From: Blastocatellia bacterium
GTDB lineage: Bacteria > Acidobacteriota > Blastocatellia > HR10
Length of the DNA stretch: 54,463 nucleotides
Direction of reading: 5' to 3'
Assembly (NCBI GenBank): GCA_035573895.1
Contig: DATLZR010000083.1
Location: 1-54,463, forward strand
The notes beneath the pieces were generated by a model, which saw nothing but the letters and a program-made list of their open reading frames with translations, made no database searches and was not told the origin of the DNA. A program made the translations under genes and the position numbers. Below, piece after piece: positions 10,424 through 20,913 of this stretch (position 1 is the first letter of the stretch; every line of letters begins with the position of its first letter).

Positions 10424-11745
10424 AATCGAATCACGTTCGCACAATTTCCGAGATCGCGAGTAGCGTTGCGCACATCCACGACGACCCGCGCGCGCTCAAC
10501 GACACGACGGTAGTCGAACGCCGAGTGATCGGTATGGATGAGAATGCAATCGGCCGCCTGAAGAAGTTCGTCCGACAGTTCGATAGAGGTCAGCACCGTT
10601 GTGTTGACGGTGACCTGGGGGATGTAAGGGTCGGCATACGACACCCGCGCTCCCCGACGCAGCAGCCCTTCTATGATGGCCAGTGCGGGTGATTCTCGGA
10701 CATCGGCCACGTTGCGCTTGTAGGCCACGCCGAGCACAAGCACGTGCGAGCCGTTGACGGGCTTCCCCTGCCCGTTGAGCGCCTCCGCGACCATATCAAC
10801 CACGTAATGGGGCATGAAGGAATTGATCTCCTGGGCGACGCCGATCAGCCGGGGTTCAAATCCGTGGAGTCGCGCCTTCCAGGTGAGATAGCTCGGATCC
10901 ACCGGAATGCAATGGCCACCGATGCCCGGCCCCGGATAAAACGGCATGAAGCCGAAGGGCTTGGTGGCCGCCGCCGAGATCACTTCCCACACATCCATCG
11001 AGAGAGCACGACACAGCAACGCGAATTCATTGGCCAGAGCAATATTGACGGCGCGGAAGGTGTTCTCCAGAAGCTTGGCCGCCTCAGCGACACGAGCCGA
11101 CGACACGCGATGGACGGTCGTCACAATCCGACGATAAAGCTGTTCGGCCAGGTCGCCACTGGTGCGACTCACTCCGCCGACGATCTTGGGAATGTCCCGC
11201 AACAGGTAAACCGTATTGCCCGGATCAATCCGTTCCGGGGAATAGGCGAGGAAGAAATCCTCATCCAGTTTCAATCCCGTTTGCTCGAACAGCGGCAGCA
11301 ACATTTCCTCGGTGGTTCCGGGATAGGTCGTGCTCTCGAGGATCACGAGCTGACCGTGATGAAGATAGTGCTGCGTTTGAGCGGCCGCGAGCCGGATGTA
11401 GGAGATATCGGGCTCGCGCGATTTATTCATCGGCGTGGGAACGCAGATGAGCACCACATCGGCCCGGGCCAGTGGAGTAAAATCAGCCGTGGCATGAAAC
11501 CGCCCTGCCCGTACCACAGCGTCCAGGCGTTCGGGGATGACGTCCGAAATGTAGCTCTTCCCTGCCCTCGCCTGTTCAACCCGATCCACATCCACATCAA
11601 TTCCCGTGACGGAAAAACCCGCCTCTGCAAATGCCACCGCCAGCGGCAATCCCACATACCCCAGCCCGATAACGGCGATCTGTGCGCTCGTTGTCTCGAT
11701 CTTTGCGGCCAGTTCTTGAGACGATTCCCGTTGACGGCTGCTCAT
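10420..11745 (-). CDS. Nucleotide-sugar (UDP-hexose / UDP-N-acetylhexosamine) 6-dehydrogenase
   Basis: Cytoplasmic NAD-dependent enzyme of 441 residues that oxidises a UDP-sugar to the uronic acid for polysaccharide synthesis. The N-terminal Rossmann motif is IAVIGLGYVGLPLAVAFAEAG. The dehydrogenase core includes VILESTTYPGTTEE, and the catalytic cysteine lies in GPGIGGHCIPVDPSYL. The C-terminal UDP-binding domain includes VLVLGVAYKRNVADVRESPA. The sequence style (long central region, PGPGIGGHCIPVDP) is closer to the WbpA/UDP-GlcNAc group than to UDP-glucose dehydrogenase, but that is not certain. ATG 11745 is chosen over the open frame to 11877 because AGGAGG lies 10 bases upstream. It overlaps the following phosphatase-like gene. 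Confidence 0.9.
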   Translation of the reverse strand: MSSRQRESSQELAAKIETTSAQIAVIGLGYVGLPLAVAFAEAGFSVTGIDVDVDRVEQARAGKSYISDVIPERLDAVVRAGRFHATADFTPLARADVVLICVPTPMNKSREPDISYIRLAAAQTQHYLHHGQLVILESTTYPGTTEEMLLPLFEQTGLKLDEDFFLAYSPERIDPGNTVYLLRDIPKIVGGVSRTSGDLAEQLYRRIVTTVHRVSSARVAEAAKLLENTFRAVNIALANEFALLCRALSMDVWEVISAAATKPFGFMPFYPGPGIGGHCIPVDPSYLTWKARLHGFEPRLIGVAQEINSFMPHYVVDMVAEALNGQGKPVNGSHVLVLGVAYKRNVADVRESPALAIIEGLLRRGARVSYADPYIPQVTVNTTVLTSIELSDELLQAADCILIHTDHSAFDYRRVVERARVVVDVRNATRDLGNCANVIRL

Positions 11746-12474
11746 TACGCTCAGGCCTCCTGGGGTTTGATGTAGAGGAGGTATTATTGCCAACGCAGCG
11801 CGCCTACGCCAGAAAAAGACGCACAACCAGTGGCCTACTCCGGATGAGCAGAAGAGCTGGCAACAGCAGCTTTCCAAACATCGTCAGGATAGAGGCAGCC
11901 GTTTCTCGGCGCTCTTTCTGGCGTGAAGCTCTCTGATCGGGTGGGCCTGGAAGACCCGAGCGACATCATTCGGTGGCAAGACGTGAGTCCTCTGCCCGGC
12001 AGACCCCTCCGGGACTTTCGCCCTGAACCTGCGCGCTCTGGCGAAATTGTCTCCGCCCCCGGCACCGCGCTGATGCTCGCTCTTTGGCCTTCCTCGATCA
12101 GATCTTCACACACGCAGCGGTTGCACCTGCGATCGGTGAAAAAGGATGTTGACACCCCCTTCCCATGTGGCCTACTATACCGCGCTGTATCTAACGCGGG
12201 CGTCTCCAGAGGCGAGGCCCGGAAGGTGCTGTGTGACGTATGAGAAGACCCCGGCGCTCACAGGCTAATTTCGATGACGACTCGGCTCCACTCAGGGGCG
12301 CTGGCCTGGACGGTGAGCGTCACCTAGAGCGTCGTGAATCGGTGAGAGAACGGCCAATGCGCGCACCGGCGCTTCTCGCCGAACGACACACCGGGACGAA
12401 GGAAAGAACTGGATGCCCCAACCTTTCTCTGCCGTAGAGTGCAGTAGCGCGGCTGGACGAAAGAAGTCGCCACC
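11746..12474. other. Intergenic region at the left border of the defence island
   Basis: About 730 bases without a convincing gene. Short open frames here match nothing recognised. The only interpretable item is the promoter-like sequence at 12149-12178. No tRNA or terminator was seen. Confidence 0.4.
12149..12178 (+). promoter_or_regulatory. Sigma-70-like promoter candidate
   Basis: A consensus -35 box TTGACA (12149-12154), an 18-base spacer and the -10 box TACTAT (12173-12178, 4 of 6 consensus bases). It points into the decayed left part of the defence island. Nearly 300 bases separate it from the first recognisable coding remnant, so its present target is unclear. Confidence 0.4.
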
Positions 12475-12813
12475 ATGTGCGAGGGTCTCCAGAGTGAAGG
12501 ACAGATTCTCACCGGCCCGCTCTTGAACGAACCGATGTGGGTAGTGACCGTGCGCGGGAAGGAGTCAGAGGCATGGATCGCCCGACCGGTCGGCGCACAG
12601 TCGGAACCGTTCCGCAAGATCACCGCGTCCCACATGGACGTTCCGACCCTGGAGGACCTCACGCAGTTGAAACACTCGCGCAAGGTCACCATCTCTGCTG
12701 GCGCAACCACGAAGGCCCGCGATCCCGGACGCACGGCACACCGCAAGGCCACACATTTTTTTAAGGACGCAAGCCGGATGAACTCCAACTCAGATGTTAC
12801 GTCCTGCCGCTGA
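12475..12813 (+). pseudogene. N-terminal fragment resembling a SNF2/DUF3883-type helicase
   Basis: The frame encodes 112 residues. The first about 70 resemble the start of large SNF2-like helicases often found in defence loci: LTGPLLNEPMWVVTV, then WIARPVGAQSEPFRKIT and a short acidic segment LEDL. Nothing of the helicase core follows, and the rest (TTKARDPGRTAHRKATHFF) looks non-homologous. It therefore seems to be a decayed 5' remnant of a gene of about 1000 codons. The match is from memory of the family, so the label is tentative. It marks the left end of the island. Confidence 0.4.
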
Positions 12814-12830
12814 TGAGGTGAAACCAATGG

Positions 12831-13271
12831 GTGCGCAGTCAAGGAAAAACTCCAAACCTCCGGATGGGAGCGGCGCCACCGTCGGCTACGAGGCTATGGA
12901 AAATGAACATCCGATTGTCAGCACAATCAAATAGGGGTGGTGCCACCGTCGGCTACGAGGCGGAACTGTGGCGCATGGCCGACGCCCTGCGCGGCTCGAT
13001 GGACGCCGCCGAGTACAAACACGTCGTCCTCCGTCCAATCTTTCTCAAAGGAGGCGAATTGCCGACCTGTCTCTCCATCGCCTGCCGGAATCCAGCCAAG
13101 ATGAACCTGGCGATTCGGGGAATTGACGGCGGCACTGAGCAGCACGACGCCTTCCCAGGCGACCGCTTCCCCGACCTCGAAGCTGATTACGTCCTGGCCA
13201 ACGCACCCTTCAATAGGAAGGAGTGGGGCGGCGAGCGGCTGTTAGCGGGCACAGGGAGCGATGGGAATTAA
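12831..13271 (+). pseudogene. hsdM: Type I restriction methyltransferase subunit, N-terminal remnant
   Basis: The frame carries pieces of HsdM in order. The N-terminal helical domain [20 protein letters not shown] and [13 protein letters not shown] come first, then [12 protein letters not shown] and the methyltransferase motif region [16 protein letters not shown] with KEWGGERL. Roughly 100-150 residues normally found between the first two blocks and [10 protein letters not shown] are missing. The catalytic NPPF is changed to NAPF. HsdM similarity stops near 13243, where the sequence gives way to the upstream region of the type II endonuclease gene; the HsdM C-terminus reappears at about 15900. 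The gene is therefore both internally deleted and interrupted. It is non-functional as a methyltransferase. Confidence 0.8.
12875..12961 (+). repeat. hsdM: 67-bp-spaced direct repeat at the start of the hsdM remnant
   Basis: The 20-mer GCCACCGTCGGCTACGAGGC occurs at 12875-12894 and again at 12942-12961. It encodes the ATVGYEA segment of HsdM. The first copy is followed by unrelated sequence, the second by the rest of the HsdM N-terminus. This looks like a local rearrangement or a partial second hsdM start. Confidence 0.75.
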
Positions 13272-14277
13272 TATAATGACCTTCGCAGACAGGAATAGCT
13301 GTAGGGGCGGATCCTTCTTTGAGGCTGCGCTGGCTGTCCCCGCGGAGGAGATCGAGTTCCTCTTCTCAGAAAGGATCCTTCTTCCATGGGCAGAGCATAT
13401 CCTGAATCCCAGGCGGCTTCGCGGCAGCGACTTCTTGATGCGTTGGTCGCAAGGCCGGTGGAGTGAAGAGCTGGTCGTGCAAGCTGTGAACAAAACCCGC
13501 CGATATTTCGCCTTGCCGTATGGTCCAAGCGGGACGGCTCCGAAAGGCGATGTCCGAGAGTTCGAGCTTTACTTTGAGCGTCTGGAGAAGGCAAGCCTCG
13601 GGAAGATGAAGCGGCCGGATTTACTGATATTCCGCACAGCCGACAGGGTCGAGATCGAGAAGCTCGTAGGCGATCTAGGCGGTCTGAAGGAGCTTCCGTT
13701 CACGGGCGAAAACGATCCACGTATGGTCAAAATTCTTGCTCTTGCGGTTGTGGCGGCGGAATGCGAAAACAGCTTGTGGATAGCGAAAAAGATGCCCGAC
13801 TACGGGAAGGTCCTAACACCACAGCGGAGGCTTGCGGGAAAGTTAGGGTTGAAGAAAAATGCCATTACTCCTACAATTGTTTTGAAACATGAGGACCGAG
13901 AACCATTGAGGGAGTGGCAGAAAACTCACGGGATTCCTGTACATATTTGGCACCTTTTCTACGACCTGGCTTTTGGGATCTCCCTCGATGATGCCGAACG
14001 ACTTATTAGGGAGGGCTACATTGAGGGAACGAGGCAAGTATTTCAAGCACCTGGGGGTGCCACAACGCAGAAAATCATCTACAAAATCTACTACCAACAC
14101 GCCTTTTGTTTGGGCGAAGTCGTCGAGACACCGCGACTGGTCGCTGCAAGCATCACCGACGACAACGGTCATATCCTACCCTACGTTAGATTCGAAGGCG
14201 GAAGGCTCGATTTGTCGTCTCAGGCCCTCGACGTCTTAAAAAGGCTTGCGCAGAGGAATCCGGAGCAGCGCCGATGA
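13261..14277 (+). CDS. Type II restriction endonuclease, AccI-like (tentative specificity)
   Basis: Protein of 338 residues directly upstream of, and overlapping, an adenine methyltransferase gene: the normal type II pair. A PD-(D/E)xK-like catalytic core is suggested by RPDLLIF (about residues 118-124) and [18 protein letters not shown] (about 166-183), a pattern of nuclease acidic residues. The overall length and the ECENSLW segment recall the AccI family, but this comes from memory and should be treated as tentative. Start alternatives are ATG 13261 and ATG 13276. The DNA here is visibly more A+T-rich than the housekeeping genes. It sits inside the split hsdM. Confidence 0.7.
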   Translation: MGINIMTFADRNSCRGGSFFEAALAVPAEEIEFLFSERILLPWAEHILNPRRLRGSDFLMRWSQGRWSEELVVQAVNKTRRYFALPYGPSGTAPKGDVREFELYFERLEKASLGKMKRPDLLIFRTADRVEIEKLVGDLGGLKELPFTGENDPRMVKILALAVVAAECENSLWIAKKMPDYGKVLTPQRRLAGKLGLKKNAITPTIVLKHEDREPLREWQKTHGIPVHIWHLFYDLAFGISLDDAERLIREGYIEGTRQVFQAPGGATTQKIIYKIYYQHAFCLGEVVETPRLVAASITDDNGHILPYVRFEGGRLDLSSQALDVLKRLAQRNPEQRR

Positions 14278-15830
14278 TGAGAGCACAACAGAAGTTCCCT
14301 CCAAGCGGTCCTGAGCGCGAAGCGCTGAGGGAAAGGGGGCAGTTTTGGACCCCTGATTGGATCGCCGAGGCAATGGTCGGTTATGTTCTTGCAGGCGGAA
14401 GCGACACCATCTTTGATCCTGCTGTCGGCGCAGGTGCCTTTTTCCGGGCAGCAAAAGTGGTCAGCCGACAACTTGGGCGAACGTGCAAGCTTATGGGCAC
14501 AGAGGTGGATGAAGAGGCGCTTAAAGAGGCGCAGGCCAGCGGCCTATCCGAAAGTGACCTGGCCCTGGTGGAGCTTAGGGACTTCGTACTGAATCCCCCG
14601 GCAGGTCCATTTGAAGCGATTGTTGCTAATCCGCCTTACATCCGGCATCACCGTCTTACGCAAACGCTTAAGGGACAGTTGCGCGACCTTGGCAAGAAAA
14701 TCATCGGCCAGTCACTGGACGGGCGGGCTGGGCTTCATGTCTACTTCCTGCTCCGCGCGCTTGAGCTTCTTGAGCCCGAACGAGGACGACTGGCCTTCAT
14801 CATATCGGCAGATATTTGTGAAGGCGTGTTTGCCTCAATTCTCTGGGATTGGATCAGCCGACGCTACCGGATTGAGGCGGTGGTGACTTTCGCCCCAGAG
14901 GCGTCCCCTTTCCAGGGGGTGGATACGAATCCCATCATCCTGATGATTCGCCGGACGGCTCCGGCGCCGCATCTTCTATGGGCTCGTTGCACGGAACCGG
15001 GGACCGCCGAGCTGAAGCGCTGGACCCTCTCCGGGCTGCGCTACCGGCCGACCAGCAGCTTGGAGGTTTTCGTGCGCAAGCTCGATGAGGCTCTGGCGAC
15101 GGGGCTGTCGCGGTCTCCGCGCGAGGCGGGCCTCAATGGGCCACGGCTTGGAGATTTCGCCAGTGTTCTTCGAGGCATCGCCACGGGCGCCAATGAATTC
15201 TTCTTCCTTACCCGCAAGCAGGGCGAAGCGCTGGGGATTCCGGATGAATTTCTCCGTAAGGCCATCGGCCGAACCCGCGATGTGCCGGGCAGTGTAGTGG
15301 ACGAGAGATTGCTCGCCGAACTTGAAGCCTTGGGTCGGCCAACGTTGCTTTTCTGCCCGGATGGTCGCAGGCTCGATCAATTTCCTCCCGCTGTGCGGCG
15401 GTATCTCGAGGAGGGAGAGAGGAAAGGGCTTCCCAGGCGGCCACTTTTGGCAACCCGTCGGCCCTGGTACAAGATGGAAGTAAGAAAGGCTCCGCCGATC
15501 CTTTTTGCCTACCTCGGTCGCAGGCATTCGAGATTCGTGAGAAACCTTGCCGGTGTAATACCACTGACGGGCTTTCTGTGCGTGTACCCTCGGTCTGATG
15601 ACCCGGCGTTTCTGGAAAAACTGTGGTCCGTACTGAGTCACCCCGCGACGTTGGAGAACTTAACTTTCGTGGGCAAGTCCTACGGGTCGGGCTGCATTAA
15701 GGTTGAACCCCGAGCGCTCGAACGCCTCATTTTGCCGGAGGATGTTGTCAGGAAGTCTGGACTGACGATACCACGGCGCAGTGTCCAAGAAGTCCTACCA
15801 CTGCAATGGGTGCCGCGCATTGGAGGCTGA
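14274..15830 (+). CDS. Type II N6-adenine DNA methyltransferase
   Basis: Protein of 518 residues with the SAM-binding motif [12 protein letters not shown] (about residues 47-57) and the catalytic motif [13 protein letters not shown] (NPPY at about 119-122), which defines an adenine-N6 methyltransferase. [12 protein letters not shown] at the N-terminus is typical of the motif X region in gamma-type enzymes. The C-terminal half would be the target-recognition domain. The start overlaps the endonuclease stop (ATGA), so the two are coupled: the methylase protects the site that the endonuclease cuts. Both genes look intact. The stop overlaps the first codon of the hsdM C-terminal remnant. Confidence 0.87.
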   Translation: MMRAQQKFPPSGPEREALRERGQFWTPDWIAEAMVGYVLAGGSDTIFDPAVGAGAFFRAAKVVSRQLGRTCKLMGTEVDEEALKEAQASGLSESDLALVELRDFVLNPPAGPFEAIVANPPYIRHHRLTQTLKGQLRDLGKKIIGQSLDGRAGLHVYFLLRALELLEPERGRLAFIISADICEGVFASILWDWISRRYRIEAVVTFAPEASPFQGVDTNPIILMIRRTAPAPHLLWARCTEPGTAELKRWTLSGLRYRPTSSLEVFVRKLDEALATGLSRSPREAGLNGPRLGDFASVLRGIATGANEFFFLTRKQGEALGIPDEFLRKAIGRTRDVPGSVVDERLLAELEALGRPTLLFCPDGRRLDQFPPAVRRYLEEGERKGLPRRPLLATRRPWYKMEVRKAPPILFAYLGRRHSRFVRNLAGVIPLTGFLCVYPRSDDPAFLEKLWSVLSHPATLENLTFVGKSYGSGCIKVEPRALERLILPEDVVRKSGLTIPRRSVQEVLPLQWVPRIGG

Positions 15831-16141
15831 TGAAGGTGCAATCACAGGTAGCTTTCCATCCTCTTTCAGTGGAGGACGGTTGGGGTGAGGGCAACCCTGT
15901 GATGGCGGTGTATGCAGACATTCCAGGGTTTTGCATGGGCGCTGCACGGGAGGAGATCCGCCAGCACGGCTACGTCCTCACCCCCGGCCGCTACGTGGGC
16001 GCGGCCGTAGAGGAGGAAGACGACGAGCCCTTCGAGGTGAAGATGGCGCGGCTCGTGGCCCAGCTCCGCGAACAGCAGGCCGAGGCGACACGGTTGGATA
16101 TAGCAATTTGGAAAAACTTAGGGGAACTCGGGTATGAATGA
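15830..16141 (+). pseudogene. hsdM: hsdM C-terminal remnant, copy 1
   Basis: From about 15897 the frame reads the end of a type I Hsd[47 protein letters not shown] and the final coiled segment [18 protein letters not shown], ending GELGYE. It is the piece missing from the N-terminal remnant at 12831, so the type II pair interrupts the gene and replaces about 200 codons. The first 20 codons after the ATG at 15830 have no HsdM similarity. It is followed by an A+T-rich 77-base gap and fic. Confidence 0.8.
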
Positions 16142-16218
16142 GACCTTATTAACCGAAGGGGCGAGTTCGTTTAATAACTCCAAGGCTTATTTAACGAAAT
16201 GACAATAAGGAGATTCTC

Positions 16219-17406
16219 ATGCGGCGTGGCTTGACGGGACGTTATGAGATAAGCAATGTGGGCGGCGAGACCATCCGGGCATTCATTCCTTATCCGCTCC
16301 CGCCGAAACCGCCGCTTCAATTTGACACTCAGCGTCAACAACTGCTAGAACGCGCAACCGTAGCCTTAGGTCGGTTAGATAGCGTGACCTTGCTTTTGCC
16401 CGAACCTCATCTATTTCTCTATGCCTATGTGCGCCGAGAGGCAGTTTTATCTTCGCAAATTGAAGGGACTCAATCTTCATTAGCGCAGTTGCTGCTCTTC
16501 GAGCTGGAAGAAGCGCCGGGAGCGCCTCTTGATGATGTGATCGAGGTATCCAATTACGTGGCTGCCCTTGAGCATGGTCTCAAAAGGCTTAAGGAAGGCT
16601 TTCCGCTTTCGAATCGGCTTATTCGCGAGATGCACGCGATCTTGCTCTCCAGGGGGCGTGGAAGTGAAAGATCGCCGGGGGAATTCCGCCGTACTCAAAA
16701 CTGGATTGGAGGAACCCGGCCTGGGAATGCCCACTTCGTGCCCCCTCCTCCGCATTACGTAGAAGATTGCATGGCCCAACTGGAGCGATTCCTTCATCCA
16801 GAAGGCAATCCATATCCTGCTCTGGTGAAAGCTGCGCTGGCACATGCGCAATTTGAAACCATTCATCCTTTTCTCGATGGCAACGGGCGCATTGGACGGC
16901 TTTTGATTGCATTTATTCTTCACCACGACCGGCTGTTGTCTCAACCCTTGCTGTACCTCAGCCTTTATTTTAAGCAGCACCGCGCCGAGTATTATCGTCT
17001 CCTCGATCTTGTGCGTACCGAGGGCGATTGGGAAAGCTGGTTGGATTTTTTCCTGGAGGGCGTGGAGCAAACGGCAACCAACGCCGTCGTAACCGCCCGA
17101 CGCCTGCTGGCGCTTTTCCGGCAGGACGAACAAGCCATTCAAGGCTCACGGCGAGCAGCTTCTACGGCTTTGCGCGTGTTTCGGGTGCTCTGCGAACGCC
17201 CACTGGTGACTGTGAACCAGGTCTGTGCGCGTACTCAGCTCTCTTTTCCTGCCGCTGCGCGCGCCCTGGAGATATTGGCAAGCCTGAACATCGTCCGCGA
17301 GATCACTGGTCAGCGTCGCAATCGCGTGTTTGCCTATCAGAAGTACCTGGAGATTCTGAGCGAAGGGACCGAAATAAGTGACGACAGACGAAGGGATCGG
17401 AGTTGA
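16219..17406 (+). CDS. Fic-family AMP-transferase, class II (intramolecular inhibitory helix)
   Basis: Protein of 395 residues. The Fic catalytic motif HPFLDGNGRIGR is complete (residues 216-227). The inhibitory motif (S/T)xxxE(G/N) is present upstream as SSQIEG (78-83), so activity is probably self-restrained as in class II Fic proteins. The C-terminus (about 300-380) looks like a winged-helix DNA-binding domain (LVTVNQVCARTQLSFPAAAR). Such enzymes transfer AMP from ATP to protein hydroxyls; the target here is unknown. The gene lies between two hsdM 3'-end copies, a common position for fic genes in type I loci. Base composition is lower in G+C than in the flanks. Confidence 0.9.
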   Translation: MRRGLTGRYEISNVGGETIRAFIPYPLPPKPPLQFDTQRQQLLERATVALGRLDSVTLLLPEPHLFLYAYVRREAVLSSQIEGTQSSLAQLLLFELEEAPGAPLDDVIEVSNYVAALEHGLKRLKEGFPLSNRLIREMHAILLSRGRGSERSPGEFRRTQNWIGGTRPGNAHFVPPPPHYVEDCMAQLERFLHPEGNPYPALVKAALAHAQFETIHPFLDGNGRIGRLLIAFILHHDRLLSQPLLYLSLYFKQHRAEYYRLLDLVRTEGDWESWLDFFLEGVEQTATNAVVTARRLLALFRQDEQAIQGSRRAASTALRVFRVLCERPLVTVNQVCARTQLSFPAAARALEILASLNIVREITGQRRNRVFAYQKYLEILSEGTEISDDRRRDRS

Positions 17407-17488
17407 GTTGCGCGCCCAGCAGGCGGAGGCCCGCCGCCCGGATGAAGCCATTTGGAAGAACCTGAAGGAGTTAGGATATGACCCTTGA
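17378..17488 (+). pseudogene. hsdM: hsdM C-terminal remnant, copy 2
   Basis: A 37-codon open frame whose last 26 residues repeat the end of HsdM: ELRAQQAEARRPDEAIWKNL then KELGYDP. It overlaps the end of fic, and its last codons overlap the mntA start (GGATATGACC), reproducing the usual hsdM/hsdS stop-start overlap with mntA in place of hsdS. By eye it matches copy 1 well at protein level and moderately at DNA level, so it is not a recent exact duplicate. Confidence 0.7.
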
Positions 17489-17768
17489 GCGACTGTTGAA
17501 GGAGAAGCGGGAGGAGATCCTTAAAATCGCTGCCAAGCACGGCGCCCGCAACGTGCGCGTGTTTGGATCCGTCGCCCGCGGCGAAGCGGACGAGCAAAGC
17601 GACATAGACCTCATTGTGGAGTTCGAGCCCGGCCGGAGTCTCCTCGACCACGCGGCCCTCTGGCTCGAGCTGCAGGAACTGCTCGGGTGCAAGGTGGATG
17701 TCGTGAGCGAACGTGGCATCCAGCCGCGCATTCGTGATCGGGTATTGCGCGAGGCGATTCCCCTATGA
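17478..17768 (+). CDS. mntA: MNT-domain nucleotidyltransferase antitoxin (MntA-like)
   Basis: Small protein of 96 residues with the minimal nucleotidyltransferase signature RVFGSVARGEADEQSDIDLI (GSxxR and SDxDL metal ligands) and a second acidic site near KVDVVSE. In characterised pairs MntA neutralises HepT by adding AMP to its active-site tyrosine. The hepT start overlaps its stop by 4 bases (ATGA), as expected for a toxin-antitoxin operon. It begins inside the second hsdM remnant. Confidence 0.88.
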   Translation: MTLERLLKEKREEILKIAAKHGARNVRVFGSVARGEADEQSDIDLIVEFEPGRSLLDHAALWLELQELLGCKVDVVSERGIQPRIRDRVLREAIPL

Positions 17769-18103
17769 GGGATCCCAAAGAGCGCCTCAGGGACATCCTG
17801 GATGCCATCGCCCGCATCGAGCGCTATGCCGCCCGCGGCCGTCAGGCGTTCGAGCAGGACGAGCTGATCCAGGTCTGGATTATTCACCACCTTCAGGTCA
17901 TTGGTGAGGCCGCGGCCAATCTCGGCCGGGATTTTCACCAGGCGCACCCAGAGGTGCCGTGGCCTCAAATCGTTGCCATGCGCAATGTGCTGGTTCACGA
18001 ATACTTGGGAGTGGATCTTGAGGAAGTCTGGAGGACGGTGGAGCACGACCTGCCTGCCTTAAAGCAGGCTATTGGGAGGCTTTTAGAGACGCTGGAGGAA
18101 TGA
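17765..18103 (+). CDS. hepT: HEPN-domain RNase toxin (HepT-like)
   Basis: All-alpha protein of 112 residues with the HEPN/DUF86 pattern. The catalytic Rx4HxY motif is visible as RNVLVHEY (residues 73-80), preceded by the conserved helix VWIIHHLQVIGEAAANL. HepT proteins cleave RNA, including tRNA, until AMPylated by MntA. Gene order and the 4-base overlap support a working pair. It ends just before the third hsdM remnant. Confidence 0.88.
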   Translation: MRDPKERLRDILDAIARIERYAARGRQAFEQDELIQVWIIHHLQVIGEAAANLGRDFHQAHPEVPWPQIVAMRNVLVHEYLGVDLEEVWRTVEHDLPALKQAIGRLLETLEE

Positions 18104-18120
18104 ACATCACATCCGTGTGC

Positions 18121-18188
18121 AGCGCTCGTGAACAGCATGCCGAGGCACGACGGGTGGAGGATCCAGAAAAACCTGAAGGAGCGGGGGT

Positions 18189-18199
<11 letters not shown>
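18121..18199 (+). pseudogene. hsdM: hsdM C-terminal remnant, copy 3, frameshifted
   Basis: Bases 18121-18159 read SAREQHAEARRVE; after a frameshift, 18161-18199 read IQKNLKERGYGG and stop. Together they are the terminal helix of HsdM. The stop overlaps the hsdS ATG at 18189 (TATGGTGGG), which is the native hsdM/hsdS junction. This is probably the original hsdM end, with copies 1 and 2 brought in with their cargo. Confidence 0.65.
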
Positions 18200-19499
<1,300 letters not shown>

Positions 19500-19518
19500 G
19501 ATTCGGAGGGGCAAGCGC

Positions 19519-20913
19519 ATGAGCACGCGAAATTTAAATTTAAATGAAGATGATTGCTTCGAAATCGGTGGGGAGAGCCTCCTTCCGACCCCCACCTCGA
19601 TTTCTGGAGCGGATAAGCAGCTTGGCGACCAGGGTAGCAGACCGGACGAAGTTCTCGATGACATCCGGGTGCGTATCAGCACACTTCTCAAAGCAGAGAC
19701 CGTCTCTCTGCTCCTCGGTGCGGGTGCGTCGGTATGTTGCGGAGGCCAGTTAATTGGTTCTGTTCCCCCAGCCGTCGAGCAAAAGTTGTATGAACAATGC
19801 GAAGCGGAAATTGGGAAGCAACAGGTTCCGCAATGGCTCAAGGTCTTCTACCTAGCCGTGCGAGCCTGTGGTGCCCAAAACAGCCCCCGCACCGAAGAGG
19901 AGATAAGGGAGCGTCTCCAGCGAGTTAGCAGAAATGAGGCGGACAAACTCAACGCGAACTTCGAAAAGGTGCTGACGCAGCTTTACCGTTGGCGATCGGC
20001 TTTACCAGAGGCCGGTGGGCGGCTGCAAATTGATCAACCACTCACGCTTGATACCACTGCCAGAGACCTCGATGAAGCGCTTCAGCACGCAACCCGAGCT
20101 TTGGCATCTACATGCGTTCTTCCCGTTGTGGGGAAGGAAGATGGCCTTGGGTATTACAGAATCCTACTTCGTAAGTTGCTGACGCGCCCATTGAACCTCA
20201 AGCGCGTAAACATCTTCACGCTTAACTACGACACACTCGTCGAGCAGGCGGCCGACGCCGAAGGCATAGTTCTTCTGGATGGGTTTGTCGGGACCTTGCA
20301 CCGTGTGTTTCGCCCTGAGAGTTACGAGCAAGACCTGTACTTCCCGGCCGAGACCACTGAAGGCCGCGTTCACCGCTACGACCGTGTGCTGCACTTGTAT
20401 AAACTCCACGGTTCGATCACATGGAAGGCGTGCGAACCCACCATTGACAACCCTTACGGCGTTCAGTCGGTGCCGTTCGATCCGAGCGGCGCGGAGTCTC
20501 TCCTTATCTATCCCACACCGGCCAAGTATGGCGAGACACTGGGTCTTCCCTACTCAGAAATGTTTCGCCGGTTTGCCGCGAGCGTCGTCCGTCCGCAGTC
20601 GGTCTTAATCGTCATTGGCTACGGGTTTGGCGACGAGCATGTGAACGCAATTATCCGGCAAGCCCTCGCCGTCCCGAGCTTCATCTTGCTCATCGCGACC
20701 CCATCGGCTTCCAGCGACTTCGTCAAGACGCTCCGCGAACAGCGAGACCGCCGGGTCTGGATTGCCAAAGGGCCATCGATAGGAACTTTTGCAGGCTTTG
20801 TCGAGTACCTATTGCCGGACCTACGAGACGAGGAGATCCGCAAGAAAGTCCTCGAAACGCACCGTGCGCTCAGTAAGACAATGCCGTTGCAAGGAGACTC
20901 TGATGGCAAATGA
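19519..20913 (+). CDS. SIR2-domain NADase-like defence protein
   Basis: Protein of 464 residues with an N-terminal about 60-residue variable region and then a SIR2 fold: LLLGAGASVCCGG (about 65-76), IFTLNYDTLVEQA, the catalytic-His region LYKLHGSITWK (His about 297) and VLIVIGYGFGDEHVNAII. It belongs with SIR2 proteins that deplete NAD on phage infection rather than with deacetylases, because it is directly coupled to a HerA ATPase. ATG 19519 is preferred over the open start at 19468, which lies inside hsdS. The end overlaps herA by 11 bases. SIR2-HerA is an established defence pair; activity here is inferred. Confidence 0.87.
   Translation: MSTRNLNLNEDDCFEIGGESLLPTPTSISGADKQLGDQGSRPDEVLDDIRVRISTLLKAETVSLLLGAGASVCCGGQLIGSVPPAVEQKLYEQCEAEIGKQQVPQWLKVFYLAVRACGAQNSPRTEEEIRERLQRVSRNEADKLNANFEKVLTQLYRWRSALPEAGGRLQIDQPLTLDTTARDLDEALQHATRALASTCVLPVVGKEDGLGYYRILLRKLLTRPLNLKRVNIFTLNYDTLVEQAADAEGIVLLDGFVGTLHRVFRPESYEQDLYFPAETTEGRVHRYDRVLHLYKLHGSITWKACEPTIDNPYGVQSVPFDPSGAESLLIYPTPAKYGETLGLPYSEMFRRFAASVVRPQSVLIVIGYGFGDEHVNAIIRQALAVPSFILLIATPSASSDFVKTLREQRDRRVWIAKGPSIGTFAGFVEYLLPDLRDEEIRKKVLETHRALSKTMPLQGDSDGK

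Noticed and set aside
11746-12474. tRNA or other integration target gene at the left island border
   Set aside because: I looked for cloverleaf-like and TTCGA-type T-arm sequences and saw none; no attachment-site repeat pair is evident around the island.
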